Assembly (NCBI RefSeq): GCF_000006565.2
Contig: NC_031478.1
Location: 1,657,874 to 1,721,873 of the forward strand
Source: Toxoplasma gondii ME49
Taxonomy: Eukaryota > Apicomplexa > Conoidasida > Eucoccidiorida > Sarcocystidae
Length of the DNA stretch: 64,000 nt
Reading direction: 5' to 3'
Under the pieces are notes generated by a model. The model saw only the letters and a list, made by a program, of their open reading frames with translations. It had not been told where the DNA came from and searched no databases. Made by a program: the position numbers and the translations under genes. Below are positions 22,658 to 34,300 of this stretch, in pieces. Every line of letters begins with the position of its first letter. Position 1 is the first letter of the stretch.

Positions 22658-25600
22658 ATGTGGGCGGAGGTCGGACAATTCCTGCTGGTCGTTGTGGCGC
22701 CGCCTGTCCTGGGACTCTACTTCATCCACTCACTTTTTTTCCCCACCGTCTGGCGAACAGACCGCGCGAAGCCTTACCGGCGAACGGGCGTTCTGCCTGC
22801 TCAGGAGCAACTCCCGCTGCTGGTTCGAGTTCGCTCCTACGTGGCCACGCGCATTCTGTCCTCGCTCCTCCTCACTTGCGTCTTCATGAATCTCTTCTGT
22901 CTCCTCCACCTGCGAACCGTAGCCTGGTGGTACATTCCCTACGCAGTCTGGTGCATTGCCTTCGCGGAGAAGCTCGGAAAACCCCTGGGGTACCCCTCCA
23001 AATGGGTGAGGCAGTGCGGCGTGCGGGTAGCTCCGCGCGGCGGGCGGAGAGACGCCAACCGCTGGAACGGTACAAAAATGATTCTTCCTGGGAATGGAGT
23101 TGAATGAAATGATGCATCAATTTACTCTACTGCTATTGAGAAAGGTCCCATCCTTTGCGCGCAGCTCTCAAAGTGTCCTTAACGTAGACGTAGAGACCTT
23201 AGAGCTCTCAAAGCCATTTGACTTGTCACCGCTGGCAAATACTCTACGCGTGTTAGTACCCTTTACAGATAGAGGGTTGAGAGTGGATGTTCTTATGGTT
23301 AGTGCATCGACCTCGTGCTCGTACAGAAACGCAACGCCTTTCGAAAAGATGGTTTTCTGTGGCAGATCGGATGCGCAACACAGATCAGAGCGATTGTGCA
23401 GATACAGCCACGGGGATAGACAGCTAAGGGCTTGCTCTCGGAAAGGAATGAAACTCAACCTTACCGGGGCCGACTGGCCGCTACAGGAAGACAGATATAG
23501 AGTCGTACTGGAAGTCTACACAAAGGTGATATCGTCTTTCTGTATTCATACAACGACGTTTTCACAAGAGGTCGAGCTTTTCCATACAATAGAGAAGCGG
23601 GTAGCAAGAACGCTGGAGGGACATCTTTAGAAAGGCTCGCGTTTTCATCCGAATTCAGTCGTGTTTGTAGCCTCCTGAGACCACGCATGCAGGGGTTTTC
23701 TGGTGAATGGTTTTCAAGCGTAAATGAATCGAATGAAGTTGGGCAGGTTGTTTCCGGGCGTGGACACCCCCAATCTTCTTGCCGCGCACAAGCAGGTGTA
23801 TATAGCTCACTTACTCCTCTACAAACATACTCGGGTACCGGTGTATTCACATATATATGCATAGACTCAAGTAGGTAGGTCTGGTTTGTTTCATGTGGCT
23901 CCCTGAAATGGTTCGCGGGGTTTGCGTGGACGTGTGTAATGTCACGCCGCTTCGGCATGTGTCTCCGAAACGTGTCTTTTAGATGCGCACGTCGCGCTTT
24001 TGGAATTGGGTGGCCGAGTACTTTCCCTTTACGCTGCTGAAGGAGAACTCTGCGACACAGTTCCCCACAGATAAAAACTACCTTTTCGGTTTCCATCCGG
24101 TAAGCCGTGTTCTTCAATATTCGTTTGGGTTCCCAGGAGATCCTGGAGCAGTCGGAGTCTACGTGGCCTCGCCTTTCCTGGTCTGTTCATCACTCTGAAA
24201 TGGCGAGGCTCGTGGATGAGTAAAAGATCTACGAGAAGAAAATCAGATATGACGTGTCACTGCTCTCTGCATCCCCCGGCGTCGCTGCATCTTGCTTCGT
24301 CCCCGTTCGTTCCGCTCTTCCTCCACTTCTTCTGTTGCCTCTCGTCCGACAGGTGTCGTGCCTTGTGCAAGTTCGGCTTTTTTCCACCTCGCTGAATCTG
24401 AATGTGGATCGCAACAAACAACGCGATTCGTCCACGCCTCTCAATGGACTAAGTTGTCCAAGACTGACGAAAGTAGAAAACTGCATTCTTTTCTGTGTTT
24501 TATTTTCAGCACGGGGTCTTGGGATTCTCCTGCTGCGGGCAGTTCGCGGGTATGCCCCCAAGGCCAGAGAATAACCTCGCTGCCCTTCTTCCTGGTACGC
24601 TCCTCACCCAAGGCAGAGATAATCAGGCGGTCACTTGCGTGCAAACACTTGGTTTTCTGGGCAGCAATGACTTTGTTTTTCTCTTGTTTGCTCGGCAGGT
24701 CTGGACTTCCGAGTGACGACTCTCGAGGTCAACATGCGCACGCCCTTCTTCCGACACATTCTCCAGTTTCTCGGATTTATTTCATGCAGCAAGGGAACCA
24801 TCCGTAGAGTCCTCGAAAGGTATTCTGCTCTCTCAAAACACATAGAACTGCCCCAGTCGAACGGGCGCATCTGACGGATGCTCTAGACGCTAATATAGAC
24901 ATGCACACGTCTATCTGCCTATACAGAGATGTCGCCACATCTCTTTGTGTGCATCAAATACAAACGTTCGCATGTATATCTATCTAGATATACATGCACG
25001 CATGTGCTTGTGCACATCGAGTGCAACATTCAAATCTATCTAAATACATATGCATATATCTCTGCACTCCGAATACAAGCACTCACAGGTCTGTCTACGT
25101 CTTTGCACATAATTGTGCAAAGAGAATGCACACATGCATATGTACATCGTTATCTGTGCATGTGTTGGTAGCGTAAGTTTAGGATTGCAGTGCGTTGGCT
25201 GTGTTAGGTCTGCATGCCTTCATTTGTGGTGACGCAAATTGTAGGACAGTCGTCGTCTGTACCGTGTGTGTGTTGCAGCAAGGACAAAGGGAAGGCAGTC
25301 GTTCTTCTGGTCGGCGGCGGCCGCGAGGCGCTTATGGCAGAAGAGGGAAAAAATGACCTCGTTCTAAAAAAACGGAAAGGCTTTTTTGAGTTAGCCCTCA
25401 GGACAGGTGCCTCCGTGGTTCCGGTAAGGTCGACGGGTAGCAAGACTGGAAACTCACCGCTCTTCAGAGAAGCTGAAGAAGCGACACAGACAAGGGCGAA
25501 AAGGGACTTTTCTTGCGAACCGGTTCGACTCTCCTCTATCGGCGTGGTCAGAAAACCTGAGCGTAAGAATCCGTGTACCGTCGTTCGTACCCCTCCACGC

Positions 25601-27706
25601 GTACAGATCGTTTCAGAATTGTGTCAACGTTTTGTCGTGTTGCTTGACCCCACGATGTCTCGTCCGGTCAAGCGTGACACAGGTGACGGCGTGCCGGGGC
25701 TGCCGGGGGAATATCCTCAGTCGTCCCTCACCGCCGGGAGTTGGGAGACGTTGCAAAAGGAGGATCTGCAGGCTCAGCGGGTGCTGGCAACCGAGTTGAA
25801 CACCCGAGACTGTGAAGCAGTTCTCGCTGAAACCTTGCGTCAGTGCCACAAAGAGGTGCCTTTTTTTTCGTCAAAGAGGGGGGCGTGGTGACGTGTCGCT
25901 CTCTCACCGGTATTTATGTTTGTTTGGAAGGAGTCCTCGTCAGTAGGTTGGCGCCATGCAAGCAGCGATCAATTCAATCGTGTTCCCCCTCTGCAGGTGT
26001 ACGCCCTTGGCGAGAACGATTTGTACACCGTGCTCAAGTCACCCCTGGCTACGCTGCTCAGTGAGCAAACCATGCGCATCTTCGGCTTTTCCTGCCCGCT
26101 CTTCTTCGGTAAGACGCACTCTCTGCGCACCCCTTTCGCCGTCTTCTTTTCTACGCGGGAGGCGCGCACAAACCGTGATTGCCGTTTTCTTGTTGCATGT
26201 TCCACTCATATTTTGTTGGTGTTCTTGTGCCTTTCAAGTCCTACAAGTCGAAAGCTGTGTAACGGAGTTGAAGTTGTTTAGTGGCAGCGGCGATCTCAGG
26301 GCGAGCTTCAGGTTCCTTGAGGCGTATCCCTTGAGGGCCTAAATTATTGTGTAGAAAGTAGGAGCGCGTCGGCCAAGTAAAGCTTCGTCTTTGCATGCAA
26401 GCACGTAGGTGCTTTCGTCGGCGATTGTGAATCGATGCAGCCACCGGTGAATCGATGAGTTATCGATTCGGCGCCAACGCGTAGGGGGCCGGTTTGCGCT
26501 CCTGCAAGATCTAGTCACAATTGGCTGCACGGCGGTTGTGTTCTTTACGGGTATCAAGAGCTACATCCTAGACTTTCCAGTTGAGATACGACTCTGATAT
26601 CTCTGCCCTCCAAATGTATGTATGTGTATGCGAGTGTTCCTCAGTATGTGCGTGTATCGACACATCCATATTCGCATAGATATGCCGATGTAGATCTAGA
26701 AAGGTATCCTGATATATGTGTGCTTCTTCTTTATAACTGGAGGCGTGTCCACTTCGTGCGAGTCAACATCTGGCTGTGCACCCTGGATGAAACGCACTGG
26801 AATGCGTAGGCACTCGGTTTTTGTGAGCTACAAAGAATTAAACGACGAGTTTTCTGCTTTCTGTGTGGGCAGGTCGCGGCGCGTTCCAAATGTTTCTTCC
26901 TTTGCGAGTGCCGACATTCACCATGATAGGCGATCCGATTGAGTGCAAACAAACGGAAAACCCCACTGAGGAAGACATTGTTCAGGTCCGTTTCCCTGCA
27001 CAACTTGCTGGTCGTGCTTCTTCAGCCCTTCGTAGCTTGTGCTTGCCGTGGCAAACTAGAACAGAATGGCAAATGTCTTGGCGGGAAGCATGATACGTTT
27101 CGTACAGCGGTACCTTAAAGGTAAACTACTGAGGTAAACTCGCGGGAGAGACTCTCTTGCGCTCACGCGTATAGCATCCAGAGTCGTGCAAGTCACGTAC
27201 GCCATTTCCATGGCTTCAGTCTCGCCTTCTCCTCGGGGTTTCGCTTCTTTCTCTTCTGTGTGTCATATTGTGTTGGCCAGCGTCTTTGCTGTCGCCTGTC
27301 CAGTGGCTCGTGCCTTCTGTGTCTCGCCGTGTTGCGTGCTTTTGCGATTTGCCTCCGATTCCAGTCTCTTTCAATGTTTAAGTGCAGACATGCAATTCCA
27401 CGCTGTCGCTCGTCTCGATGTTCACATCGCTGACCATATCGAAGGAAAATAAGATAGATGAGTCACTTTCGTCTCGGGTGTGGGAGTTCGAACGCGTCAC
27501 AATTACGTGAAAATCGAATCGACACAAGTGAAAAAACGCTGCACCGCCTAAACGACTACGTATCTACGTGCGTGAGTTGATGCGCCTGTACGTGCAATCC
27601 TTTGCGTTCATTTGCTTTCCAGCTGAGGCAGCAGTACTGCGAGGCACTCAGGCGAGTCTTCAACAAAGTGAAAGTACGGAGACTTTCCATAATCTGGATC
27701 CTATAA
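22658..27706 (+). CDS. DGAT2: Diacylglycerol O-acyltransferase, DGAT2 family, 8 exons, 374 aa
   Basis: It catalyses the last step of triacylglycerol synthesis (acyl-CoA plus diacylglycerol) at the ER and lipid droplets. Exons: 22658-23005, 23983-24099, 24510-24594, 24699-24819, 25279-25423, 25997-26108, 26873-26985, 27623-27706. Borders are GT-AG, phases match throughout, and 1125 bases close at TAA. The N-terminal hydrophobic hairpin is at about residues 8-28 and 62-95. EYFPFTLLKE is near 126-135. NYLFGFHP joins HGVLGF across the second intron to give the family HPHG motif at 154-157. LLPGLDFRVTTLEVNMRTP follows (about 181-199). VVLLVGGGREAL and the RKGFFELALRTGASVVP/VYALGEN block (two exons joined) complete the acyltransferase core, then GRGAFQ near 303. 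The length matches the family (about 350-390). The last exon, LRQQYCEALRRVFNKVK plus ten residues, is short but correctly placed. A GTACGG in it could be another donor, so the final ten residues are less sure. Confidence 0.93.
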
Positions 27707-30700
27707 ACACATTTCTTTGTACTGATGTATACGCCCACATGTGTGAATCCGTCGTCCTCGGTCCCGCATTTGCTGCGTAGAACGTGCCGCTGCGACGCAT
27801 TGGGGACTCGCTGGAAATCGCGTTTCTTCAATCAGGGGTTCCCGCTTTGATTAGGAGAAAGCGTGCGAACTCGCAGTTGGTATAACGAGGTTCGACTTCT
27901 GGATGATTTGTGATTTCGCTTCATTGTGACTTTGACAATTTGCTTTTCCAGGATGCCTACCGTCCTAAGCGAGAGTTTCAGTACCTTCGCATTGTGGAGT
28001 GAAACGCCAGCTGGTTTTGCGATGGCAGAGCAGTAACCAAGGGAAATCGCGCTGTAGGCGACCCGAAGAACCATGGCTTTTCTCGTATGACAAATTGTAA
28101 GACGATTGCGCCGCTGGTGACATGCCGTCATTTCCATTGATTGCAGGCAAATGTAGCTCGGAACACTTGTCAGCAGTTTGCGTCACTGTTGCGGCGCTAA
28201 CAGAGACAAAACGGGAAAAAAACACATGTGGCTGAAGCATCGTGGGTCGAGGGTGTTTAAACCGTTAAACCGAAACTTATCAAGTTGTACAGCCAGTGTA
28301 GCAAGTAAATCTAAACTCTCCACGTCGTGCAAGACTGGAAACCCAGCACGCTTTTTTTGCGAGAGGGTTTAGGGGTCAGAGAAAGCCAGGGCGTCGAAAC
28401 GATACAGAGAGAGGCGACCCCGGCGGCGCTGTTTCTTCCACTTTTTTGTTTGTTTGCTTTTGGGACGTGTACGTCCGAGGGGGGCTGTCTCCGTCAGAAA
28501 AAGTTTAACCAGCTCCCTTCTAAATCGGAAAACTGTCGAGGGCATATCCCCCGCGCACAGCGCTTGAAAAAGAGGAAATTCACAGTGTCGCGGTCTCTAC
28601 GTAACACTCCTTTCCGTGCGTTGATCTTGAGACACCGTGGCAAAACGGTGCGTTTATCATATGTGTATGTTTGTCTTTATTCAAAAGCAACGGCTATACT
28701 GTTCGCGTGTGGCAAGGGTCGTTGTGTGCAAGGCCGAAGCGTTCGCCTACATCTTCTCTGAGAGACGTACAGTTTTTTTTGCCGTAGAAAGCACGCGTTA
28801 AATGCAAGCCGACTCATTCGACACACACGGGCGCACACAGAGGCTCATTGGCCTCTTTCCGTATTTGCAGTGGTTGCGTTCTTCAGTGCCGCCTGTCCCA
28901 TACTGCATCTGAACCCGGTGAGATGTGCCTGTGCAGGCAGCGCTCTCTATATGTGTAAAAAGCCGATAATGAAACTTGTAGCGAAGAAACTCGTACATCA
29001 GTGTTCTGTCCATGGAAAACCCCAAGCGTCGCCGCAGCCACCCTAGGACTACAGACATAACTGTGTCTTTGTGCAAGGGAAGTGTTTTCTGTGGCGGCTG
29101 CTGCTTGTCTCCGCAAATGAGGGGAATAGCCATGAAGGCTTTCACTAAAGGATTTATGCCGTCCACTCATGTTTCTCGGGATAATTATCAAACTTCGGTT
29201 GTTCTGACGTGCCTTCTCGGCCGTCGATGTGGCCGTGCAGAGCGGTTTACAGGAACAAGGCTCATCAACTCAAGGCTTCCCTTTGCCGTTTCAATTTTCC
29301 AGTTTGCCCTTTCTCCCCATTTCGCTTTCTCTCGTTTTGAAGCGTTCCTGTACGCTTCTCTCCACGCCTCGTTTTTTCTGTAGCCGCGTGTGCCTCGTAT
29401 GTACGCCAAACAGAATTCCTTCATTCAGCCGTCCGTGCTTTTGTTTTCATGGATCGCGGTGCCTTTTCTTTATCGTTGTACTCACACGTGAGCCCGCGAC
29501 GTCCGAATCAAGCGAACCAGCCACTATTTCGCCGAGTCGATACGAACAACACCAGCGTGCTTCCCCTCAGCAGGATGCTTTCCTGTTTACTTTCTCTTCC
29601 CCAGGAGGGACTCGGCCCTCATCATACACAGGCACCACTATGGATCTACCTCTATAATTCTAGCTGCTGTGCATGATTGCAGCATGGGTGCACTGCGTGG
29701 TTCGCCCTTCTCTAAATCTAACCGTTTGCGTGCAAATGTCAACGAGTAGTTGATCGTAGTTCGTGAGGTTCTTGGCACGCACGCCGCAAGCGTGAGTTTG
29801 TGCAGCTTCCCCCACCAAGTGGCGGGCAACACACTAGCGTGCGAGAACGGGGTGACAGGAGATGAGCGTGGCAGGCAGCTTTCGGAAGCCCACTGAAAAC
29901 AATTGTCATTTTCGTTTTCGGACGAGCACGCCTGGCAAAGCCGCCGGGCCTCAGCGACAGAGATGCGCTCAACAGGCAGCCGCGTGTCCACGGAAAACCG
30001 CAATGGCGTACGAAACGCAAAATTAAACACAGAGACATAATGCACTCTGTACTAAAACTCGGGTGAACAAAGAGGGCCGCGCCTTCGAACCCCTTGTTGC
30101 CAGGAGACAGGGAAGGAGCGTTTCGATCCGGAAGACGCGTCAGCACGCAAGTGCACCATTGCGTTTAACGTCATCTCCTGGGTTGATAAAAGACACTTTT
30201 GAGACGTGAAAATGATGCTTCTTCACCTTCTTCTTCGTTTGTGACCGGCTCTTCTGCCAGGCCACGAAGCGGCAGCGGGGCCTCTGAAAACCAGAGGGCC
30301 GAAGTCCGCGACGTCGTGAGCGTGTGCAGAGCTGTCGCTGAGTCGCTCTCCGTCTCTGTCGAAGAGCAGAGACCGTCTCTGTTCTTTGTCCGCTTCTTGC
30401 GAGAGAGATACTCGTTTGCTGTCGCCGGATCCAGCCGCCCCGTCCTCAGCACGAGGGCCGCGACCGAGGAAAGGAGAGTCCGAGGAAAGAGAGGGAGGAG
30501 CGCCAGCGAGAAACGGAGACGGCAGACGCTCGAGCGCAGTGTGAGGCAGGAGAGAAACCAAAGTGCAAGCGGAGCTCGCTGGCGGGTAAAGAAAAAGGGG
30601 ACGCCGAATGCTAGGTTGTGTCCGGCGAAAGGACACGATGTAAGAGGACCACGGAAGAAGAAGCGATCCGGAAAGACCCGCTCTGCCGCCTTCGTCGAAC

Positions 30701-31305
30701 AAAGTCCTAGAGACGACAAGGCAAAGAACAGCAACGGAGTGGGAGAGCGAGACAGACTCAAGGTGGAATGGGGAGACGGCATATACACCCGAAGAAAAGG
30801 CGAGAACGAAAGACGGCGAAAAAGATGCAGGGGTCGTTTGCGTGGATTTGATTCGGACCGCACGGGACAGACCTGCATTTCGTCGTAGAGGAACGCTCAT
30901 GCAGTTTCCGTTCCGAATTTCTTCTAGTTAAATACTTCAGGTCTTAAATGGTGGACCAGCATTTGTAGAGTCGTCGAATCACCTCTCGAACCCTCTCACT
31001 GAAAGATGCTCCGAAGGCGCACACCAAAATAAAAACACATGCTGCCAGCGTATTTAAGTCCGACTGGAACCTCTCGAAACTTGGCTGCCTTCACTGTCTA
31101 CCTTGAAGAATACCCACGATCCCATTGAAAACTCTCTTCACAAGAAACGGACGCTTTGGTTAAACTCTGACGGCGTTTGTGGTCGCGTCGGAGAGGCACA
31201 CAGAGTTGTATTTCCATCACACAACAAAACGTGCATGCATGCGAGTTGCGTTGCAACCCGCCACTCCATCCAAGAACCAGGCCAGAAAAACAAGAAATCT
31301 TTCTC
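27707..31305. other. Convergent intergenic region with one GC-rich stretch open on both strands
   Basis: It lies between the 3' ends of DGAT2 (plus) and the SNF5-like gene (minus). 27707-30170 holds nothing I can support. 30171-30900 is open in three frames: two on the minus strand with true ATG starts (30878 and 30900), and one on the plus strand that opens only at TTG. The minus frame 30171-30878 ends in a plausible acidic then basic C-terminus (LAEEPVTNEEEGEE ... FYQPRR). It may be an unassigned exon, but no motif decides it. A further 3' exon of the SNF5-like gene could also lie here. Confidence 0.4.
30171..30878 (-). CDS. Doubtful 235-codon open frame
   Basis: A true ATG (30878, context GAAATGCAGG) and 235 open codons. 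The translation is Ser/Leu/Phe/Arg rich with hydrophobic patches, consistent either with a small organelle or membrane protein or with pyrimidine-rich noncoding DNA read in frame. An overlapping minus frame (30223-30900, 225 codons, ATG at 30900) and a plus frame (30199-30888) are equally long. The last 60 residues (ALWFSEAPLPLRGLAEEPV and on) look most like protein. It lies downstream of the SNF5-like stop on the same strand. No family recognised. Confidence 0.25.
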   Translation of the reverse strand: MQVCPVRSESNPRKRPLHLFRRLSFSPFLRVYMPSPHSTLSLSRSPTPLLFFALSSLGLCSTKAAERVFPDRFFFRGPLTSCPFAGHNLAFGVPFFFTRQRAPLALWFLSCLTLRSSVCRLRFSLALLPLFPRTLLSSVAALVLRTGRLDPATANEYLSRKKRTKNRDGLCSSTETESDSATALHTLTTSRTSALWFSEAPLPLRGLAEEPVTNEEEGEEASFSRLKSVFYQPRR

Positions 31306-34300
31306 TCACCTATTAGGTCTGTAGAAGAGCTGGCCACCACCGAAGCGTTGCTCTCGCATGGGCGCGCGAGTTTTCGCTACAGTCCCCAAGGGCGGCGCGA
31401 GGCCTCGCGCACAGTGGAAGCGTTTCAGCTCCGGCTTATATTCGGAGACCAGGTCTCGCTTGCGGCGCTCAACGCCTCTGTGGAAGGCGACGCGGTAGAG
31501 CGCAACGAGGCGCGGTGGAAGGGCGAAGTCGACGCCCAGCTGCTGGCAGTATGCGAGAACGGCTGAGTCCCCGTGGCGGAGATCCCAGTGAAATCTGTCG
31601 TCAATGCGCGTCTGGCTTTCTGCATCTTGCACATCGACTTCGAGGATGCACGCAAACGCAGAGAGAAGCGCCGCAAGACTGGCAGAGGGCGCAGCGAACG
31701 ACGCCAGTGAGCGGCCAGACGACGCGCCCAGAAAAGGCCCTTTCGCATGGGTGCCCAGCTGAGAAGAAGGCGAAAGTTGAGGAGCCGCCAAGGCGGCAGC
31801 AGCTCCTGCGGCAGCAGGGTCGTCGTTCGAGGGAGAGTAGGAAGAGCCGGAGGCGCCAGAGGCGGGCGAAGAGACAGACGACAAGCACAGAGAGGGCGAC
31901 GCTGAAGCGCCTGCAGAAAGGGAGCTGGGGTGAAACAAACGAGTCTCAGTCGGCCCGGTTCCACATGCGCTCGGTGTGCTGCCGCCTCGCCCCGCGCTGC
32001 CCTCACTGCCGGGGTACTTGGGACTCGGGGCCCGATCGTCTCCGGCGTCAGCGTTGCGCGCCACCGGCTCCAACGGCAGCCCAACTAGTTGTTTCTGCTC
32101 CACTTCTTCCCTCTGCAGGGTGTCTGCCATTTGCACGAGGCATGCGAAGTCGATTTCGCGCTCCGCGGCGGTCGCGAGTTGGCGCCGGACATCCGCAGCC
32201 AGGAGATCTGCGAGACTTAAAACCCAGTGAAAGTCTCCTAATTCATCAACCCCATCTTCCTTTCTCTCGTCTTCGTTGCCTCCTTTTCTCTCACCTTCGT
32301 TTTCTTTCTTCATCTCGGCCTCCTTCTCCCCGCCGGTTTCCCTCTGGGCCTGCGCCCCTGTCACAGCAACCACAGTCCCCTCTGTCTGTGAACCTTCCTC
32401 TTCCGGCCTCGGAGACCCCGCCTCGGACACAGGGCCCGACTCTGCACGGGCGCAGTCTCCTGCGCGCGTCCCAGAGAGACTGGTGTCGGCCCGCCTTCTC
32501 CGATTAGAGAGACAGGACACAGGCTGCCGCAGCAAATACGGAGAAAGAGAGTTCGGCAATGACGACAGAAAAGATGGAGAAGGCGAAAAAGCGGGGATTT
32601 GTGGAAGAGAGAGAACAGGGGGGAGACTTGCGTCCGCTAGCCAGGCGACGCAGAGCGCGTCGACGGCTTCGTGCCAGTCGGCCAGATTCCACAGCATTTC
32701 CTCTGGGGACGGAAGACCAGCACGCCCCTTCCCAGCGCATGCATTCGCCCTGGCGTCCCCCGCCAGCCCCGCCGCCGCCGGTCGCTCTGGTCTCCCGGGG
32801 CCGAGCCGCGTCGATGCGTCGCCTGCTTCTCCTGCAGGCCTCCCTTCTCCGTTTTCCGCCTCTCCCTCGGGCCCCGCAAAGTTTGACTGAGAGCCTTTTT
32901 CTCCGCGCTCGCTCTTCTGAGCGGCCTCCGTGTCAGGCGTCGTCGGAGCCCCAGCCCCCTGCTGAGTTTTCTCTGCCTGCTCGCCTTTCTCCACCGGCTC
33001 GATATCCGCGTCCCTCTCCAGTATCTGGCGGAGCAAATCGAAGAGCGCAGCGCCACACGCCCGCTTTAGGTCGAGGCTCACGACTGTCAGGCGTCTGTCC
33101 GGCGGAACGATTGACCGCTGGAAAGGCGCTTCACCCGGGTGCGTGCCTCTCGGATTTACACCCGTCTGCGGATTGCCCCGTCCATGGCTAGCTGGCGGGT
33201 CCGGCTCGTTTGCGCATGCACTCGTTGCGGGGAAGGCTTTCGCAGGCAACAGGCCGCGGCCTCGGACTGCGTCGTCCCTCTCCAGGCCCCGATGTCTCCA
33301 GCCGCGTGGGTGGAGAAGCGTGTGGATGTGGGGGCGCTTCGAGGCCAGGCCGCGGGGGCGACTCTTTGAGAAGAGACTTCCGGGATCGACTGCGCCGGCA
33401 AGAAGAGCTGAGGGAGCGAGGGTACTCGCCGGCGGGAAGGGCCCTCGTCCTAAGCCGCCCGTGGGCGGCGGCGGGGGGCCCAGCAGCTCGGAGACAGGCG
33501 GCGGAAAGGCGGGCGGGAGCGAGCCACACGCGGAGACAACTGCGGGGACTGCAGGCCCTTCGGGCTTCTCAGGCGTCCCCTTGCTTTTGGACTGAGACAG
33601 CACACCCGCGGGCGGCAGGGGCGCGGCCTCGTCAGGCCGAGAGGTTGCAGGTTTCGCGGCCGTCACACTGTCTTCACCGTGGGGTTTCCCGGCGAGAGAG
33701 GCTTCCTCTTCGCCGAGACACTTTTGTAGAATCGGCGGCGAAATGTAATCAAAAACATGCAGCAAGTGCGAAATGGACGGAAGCCACTCCATCGGAGGGA
33801 GTTCGGTCTCGAAGGCCGCGACACAGGCCTTTCGGTCCTCATCATCGCGCTCGGCCTTCTCGACGCCGCGCGCCGCTCCTGGGGAGAACAGGCCCAGTGC
33901 CGGCCACCCGAGGCCCTGGCGCTCCACGGCCGCAGCCGCGGAGACGGCGTGGGCGACGATTGCCTCCGCGGGAGTCCGGTGAGCCTTGCGAAAGATCGCA
34001 TTCTCCCCACTCACCCCCGCCCGCTCTGCATGCGCTCCAGACGGCCCCGCGCGCGCGGCCCCCACCGCCGCGCCGCTCTGGAGCCCGCCCAGACCTGGAG
34101 TCCCGAAGGGCCCCCTCTTCCCGCCGTGCATGCCTCCGACACTCTTGAGCACATGCGGCCGCCCCGCAGGCGCCGACGGCCGCGGCGCCGAGACCAGGCC
34201 CTTCAGGGGGGCCGCCGCGGGCTTCGGCGCACCCGCCGAACAAACCCCGGGGGCAGGCTCTGCAACGCCTGCTGCAGCTGGCGGAAGCACCGCGGCGCTC

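Noticed and set aside
23094..23630. Possible mitochondrial-DNA insertion (NUMT) in the DGAT2 first intron
   Set aside because: Coccidian nuclear genomes carry many such fragments, but I could not match this stretch to any mitochondrial gene by eye.
25515..25540. GGTTCGACTC resembling a tRNA T-loop
   Set aside because: No matching acceptor stem, D-loop or anticodon arm can be drawn around it; it lies in a DGAT2 intron.
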